Shown here piece by piece: positions 46,654 through 48,672 of a DNA stretch of 48,672 bases. How positions within the stretch are numbered: position 1 is the first letter of the stretch; every line of letters starts with the position of its first letter. The notes under the pieces are model-generated. The model searched no databases. It worked only from the letters and a program-made list of their open reading frames with translations, and was not told the origin of the DNA. This stretch comes from a virus, in the IMG/VR virus record IMGVR_UViG_3300046777_002049, positions 1-48,672 of that record; one strand, written 5' to 3'. A program made the translations under genes and the position numbers.

Positions 46654-47018
46654 CAGTCAACTGCCTCGATCCAGATTCCCTGGAATTCCGGGAGCTCCTC
46701 GAGACGACTGAGCATCCGGGAGACATCGTCGGGAATGCAATCTAGGGTGCTCAGGATGAGGTCTGGGATCTCAGTGGGGCGAGATACAGTCCACCCCCAC
46801 CGTGACGTGCCTTCGCCTTGCCACTGGCTGACCTCTCGGATGTATAGCACGCATCTACCCCCCTGGGTGCGATAGACGTGCACCTCAGTCCAGCGGGTGC
46901 TATTGGGGCCGGCCGTGTCCGCGTAGCCGATCCGGTCACCGCGGAATCTCAGCGGGGGCTTATTGTCGCGACGGAGTGTGTACAGGGGGAGGGTGGTGGT
47001 GTCTTGTGTGGTGTTCAT
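46653..47018 (-). CDS. Hypothetical protein with RWTEVHVYRTQGG motif
   Basis: 121 residues, ATG 47018. After a Thr/Arg-rich start, STRWTEVHVYRTQGGRCVLY and IREVSQWQGEGTSRWGW form a beta-rich domain of a type that recurs in unassigned phage and mobile-element proteins. The C-terminal half is helical (PDLILSTLDCIPDDVSRMLS). It is flanked by elements A and B. No catalytic motif. Function unknown. Confidence 0.6.
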   Translation of the reverse strand: MNTTQDTTTLPLYTLRRDNKPPLRFRGDRIGYADTAGPNSTRWTEVHVYRTQGGRCVLYIREVSQWQGEGTSRWGWTVSRPTEIPDLILSTLDCIPDDVSRMLSRLEELPEFQGIWIEAVD

Positions 47019-47059
47019 TTTATGGTTTTGTGTAGAATTGAGCGCGGGGGATTAATCGT

Positions 47060-47107
47060 CCCATTCAACCCCCAAAATGGCCTAGGGGCTGTGGTGGGGG
47101 GATCAAT
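47060..47107. repeat. Intergenic element A, copy 3
   Basis: CCCATTCAACCCCC at 47060-47073, GGGGCTGTGGTGGGGGG with ATCAAT at 47085-47107. Between the genes at 47103-47312 and 46653-47018, immediately beside element B copy 4. Confidence 0.7.
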
Positions 47108-47312
47108 ACCGATCCAGAGAGCGCTCAGCCTCGTCCCACCTGTCGTCGTCAATGCGCTCGCCATTGAAGGTGATATCGTACGTCATGTAACTATTCGGCC
47201 CGTTCGCCCGCTGGATTGCAGCCAAGTGCCTTCGCTGGGCGCGGATTGCAGCCTCGAGTGTCCGATGGCGGGAGATAATGCAATTGCGAAACGTGTTTTC
47301 GAGGATGTACAT
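47103..47312 (-). CDS. Small basic hypothetical protein
   Basis: 69 residues from ATG 47312. NTFRNCIISRHRTLEAAIRA is followed by a helix with Arg and His (QRRHLAAIQRANGPNSYMTY) and an acidic end. It could be a small helical DNA-binding or adaptor protein. The stop lies inside element A; element B precedes the next ATG. Confidence 0.55.
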   Translation of the reverse strand: MYILENTFRNCIISRHRTLEAAIRAQRRHLAAIQRANGPNSYMTYDITFNGERIDDDRWDEAERSLDRY

Positions 47313-47338
47313 AGTGGTGTGGAATTGAGCGCGGGGGA

Positions 47339-47554
47339 TTATTCCAGCCAAGCCGATCTATCGTAGCGCGACAGGTCGACAGTGTGCCCCTTGGCCATGA
47401 CTCTTCCGGCCCATTCCTCTGGGCATATGGCCTGGCGCCAGGCTTTCGGGGGATCTTCAGGGTTTTCCCAAGGGTGGAAGGAACGGATGAGGCGAAAACC
47501 AATGAAGGCAAAGGCCGTTCTCGTTTTAGGGTAGGTAACGACGTGGATTTTCAT
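47339..47554 (-). CDS. Small aromatic-rich hypothetical protein
   Basis: 71 residues, ATG 47554. AFAFIGFRLIRSFHPWENPE and PKAWRQAICPEEWAGRVMAK are the main segments; many Trp and Phe suggest a compact fold. Element B lies directly after its stop. Function unknown. Confidence 0.55.
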   Translation of the reverse strand: MKIHVVTYPKTRTAFAFIGFRLIRSFHPWENPEDPPKAWRQAICPEEWAGRVMAKGHTVDLSRYDRSAWLE

Positions 47555-47584
47555 GGGGACAGGCTTAGAATTGTGCGCGGGGGA

Positions 47585-47839
47585 TTAATCGACAAAGACA
47601 TGGGCGTATCCGTCGGCAGTGCCTCCGGTGACGTAGGGACGAGACCAAGAGCATGAAACCCCATCCTCGTCACGGAACTTAGCCAGGAGCGCGTCAACGG
47701 CTTTCCGATGGCAGTCCGCACCAGTAAGGTCGTAAGGGTAGGGGATGGTAATGGATCCCCGCTCGCAGTAGGCTTTGATCCGGCTGCCCTTGGTGTTAGT
47801 GGCGGGGATGTATTTTGAGAGTATGGCTTGGTAGATCAT
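47585..47839 (-). CDS. Small conserved hypothetical protein (complete copy)
   Basis: 84 residues, ATG 47839. It begins MIYQAILSKYIPATNTKGSR and ends VTGGTADGYAHVFVD, stop in element B. The same gene starts at 159 and is cut at the left window edge, with near-identical sequence. One Cys-His pair and several Tyr; no domain is recognised. It is transcribed after the variable 104-residue gene. Confidence 0.6.
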   Translation of the reverse strand: MIYQAILSKYIPATNTKGSRIKAYCERGSITIPYPYDLTGADCHRKAVDALLAKFRDEDGVSCSWSRPYVTGGTADGYAHVFVD

Positions 47840-47866
47840 TTTGAGTGTGTGTGGTGGGCTGAATTA

Positions 47867-47915
47867 CCCATTCAACCCCCGAGACAGGCCCGGAGGCTGT
47901 TGTGGGGGATTCAAC
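47867..47915. repeat. Intergenic element A, copy 4
   Basis: Same sequence as copy 1 (CCCATTCAACCCCC at 47867-47880, then GCTGTTGTGGGGGATTCAAC to 47915), in the right terminal repeat. Confidence 0.7.
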
Positions 47916-48225
47916 GCTCTAGCTCTGCAGCCATGGTGCGTAGAAGCCGGGATGCGTTCGAAAACGTCCGTTCAACAGATCGCTCCATAGACTGACACCG
48001 TTCGCGACAGGCCGCCTCTGCTCGCTCTATGCTTTGGAGCGATTCTGCACGCTCCGAGGCGATTCGCGCCCGAGACTCTGTCCACGAAGACATGGGAGGG
48101 ATGTCAGAGCGCATGTCCGATTCGATCCACGGGAGTTGATCCTCAAGCCATGGCCCGAGATAGGAGTTGCGGCCGAGGCGTGCGATTGCGTCGCGGAGGA
48201 TGTCGAGTTCGTCTTGTTTAGTCAT
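47911..48225 (-). CDS. Hypothetical protein, variable C-terminal half (right copy)
   Basis: 104 residues, ATG 48225, beginning MTKQDELDILRDAIARLGRN. The N-terminal half is nearly the same as that of the gene at 231-545. The C-terminal half (ERAESLQSIERAEAACRERC, then ERTFSNASRLLRTMA) is a charged coiled coil of the same length but very different sequence. This pattern suggests recombination or diversifying selection on the tail. Function unknown. Confidence 0.65.
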   Translation of the reverse strand: MTKQDELDILRDAIARLGRNSYLGPWLEDQLPWIESDMRSDIPPMSSWTESRARIASERAESLQSIERAEAACRERCQSMERSVERTFSNASRLLRTMAAELER

Positions 48226-48238
48226 GGAGTGTGAGAGT

Positions 48239-48672
48239 TTACTTTGAACGGATGGAACGGAGAAAACCGGCGAGCGTGTCGCGGGCGCAATTGTCAACGG
48301 CGTGAGCGTATTCGATCGACACGCCACTCGATTCCGGAACAAAAAAGCAACCGGAGGGAATGAGACTCTCGAAAAACTCCCGCACCTCATCCTCGCCAGC
48401 ATCCTCGAGGACGTAACAAGTAGCCTCGGAAAGGTTGAATTTACGGGACAATTCCCGGATGAACTCGCGGCAACCGTAGGAGCCCCAGCTGTCGGCATAT
48501 TCTTCCCATTCCATCCGAGATTGGGACTCCTCATCGAGCACCGGATAGGACTCGAGAGAGGCTGCAAGCTCGTCGGCGACACGGAGGGCCTCCGCGTTGC
48601 TTTCGTGAATTGCAACCCATTCAACCCAGCCCACTGCCCAGTGTGACTCGAGGACGATTTTCGGGGATTGGA
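48239..48672 (-). CDS. Conserved hypothetical protein, 5' end cut off by window edge (right copy)
   Basis: About 144 visible codons ending with the stop at 48239; the start lies outside the window. It is the counterpart of 565-1197, with HWAVGWVEWVAIHESNAEAL and the YPVLDEE segment intact. It differs mostly in one patch of the C-terminal third and is nearly identical elsewhere. The upstream remainder would be expected from the left copy if the window closes into a circle. Confidence 0.65.
   Translation of the reverse strand, partial: QSPKIVLESHWAVGWVEWVAIHESNAEALRVADELAASLESYPVLDEESQSRMEWEEYADSWGSYGCREFIRELSRKFNLSEATCYVLEDAGEDEVREFFESLIPSGCFFVPESSGVSIEYAHAVDNCARDTLAGFLRSIRSK

Larger units (their letters stand above)
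46073..47592 (-). repeat. Intergenic element B, six copies
   Basis: Minus-strand consensus AATCCCCCGCGC(T/C/A)CAATTC, found at 46073-46093, 46326-46345, 46580-46599, 47035-47055, 47321-47340 and 47567-47586. Five copies supply or follow the TAA stop of one small gene and end just before the ATG of the next, where a ribosome site would be expected. The sixth, 46580, lies beyond element A. The spacing and place suggest a shared initiation, processing or promoter signal. Confidence 0.65.
47681..48672. repeat. Right copy of imperfect terminal direct repeat
   Basis: Corresponds to 1-998 with about two substitutions in the first 235 bases, a 7-base deletion near the junction of the two larger genes, and patches of strong divergence. 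It reaches the right edge of the window. Confidence 0.85.

Noticed and set aside
1-48672. tRNA genes, CRISPR arrays, IS elements, integrase and att sites
   Set aside because: No TTCGA-type T-arm with cloverleaf context, no regularly spaced repeat-spacer array, and no transposase or recombinase motif was found by eye on either strand.

Overview
The window looks like a nearly complete genome of a tailed, podovirus-type bacteriophage. It carries terminase, portal, scaffold, major capsid, tail-adaptor, tail-hub and internal-virion (ejection) genes, and has no tape-measure, sheath or tail-tube genes. No integrase, tRNA, CRISPR or IS element was seen, so a lytic lifestyle is the simplest reading. 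Several proteins have a character I associate with environmental (freshwater-type) phages, perhaps of Verrucomicrobiota or a related phylum, but the sequence does not prove a host. Shine-Dalgarno use is patchy. Many genes are coupled through ATGA, GTGA or TAATG overlaps.

Layout. (1) 1-1296, minus strand: small accessory genes that continue, across the window ends, the block at 45-48.6 kb. The first 998 bases and the last 992 bases are imperfect copies of each other, so the map is probably circular or circularly permuted at about 47.7 kb. (2) 1297-3337, plus strand: palindrome-rich spacer, small-terminase candidate, a long pyrimidine-rich tract, a small helical protein, a GNAT acetyltransferase and two terminator hairpins. 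(3) 3338-8793: a minus-strand HTH regulator divergent from a plus-strand DNA-metabolism operon (SSB-like protein, PD-(D/E)XK nuclease, DEDDy exonuclease, metallophosphoesterase, a protein with a clamp-binding tail, SWIM zinc finger, HNH nuclease, RusA-like resolvase spread over two frames). (4) 8790-18960: packaging and head (TerL, portal, scaffold, capsid), interrupted by a glycan cassette (GT2 glycosyltransferase, methyltransferase, GH130-like protein). (5) 19015-30336: about 11 kb of modular fibre and receptor-binding genes, two with N-terminal signal peptides, enclosing a small lysis cassette (holin, spanin-like proteins). (6) 30333-40391: tail hub, adaptor, internal virion proteins and a 1508-residue ejection protein. 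(7) 40388-48672, minus strand: about 30 small genes (DUF3310, Ig-like secreted protein, MazG-like NTP pyrophosphatase, HTH, DnaA domain IV-like protein, many unknowns), with a 480-bp gene-free, hairpin-rich region and two families of repeated intergenic elements.

How it fits together. The plus strand carries replication/recombination, virion and lysis genes in order. The minus strand is a host-takeover or accessory arm. No DNA polymerase, primase, helicase or RNA polymerase was found, so replication and transcription should depend on host enzymes. The DnaA-C-like protein, SSB-like protein, clamp-motif protein and resolvase are the likely interfaces. The points most worth a second look are the two-frame RusA gene, the DnaA-C protein beside a structured gene-free region, the repeated intergenic elements of the accessory arm, the divergent terminal repeat, the signal-peptide fibres and the capsid-region glycan cassette.
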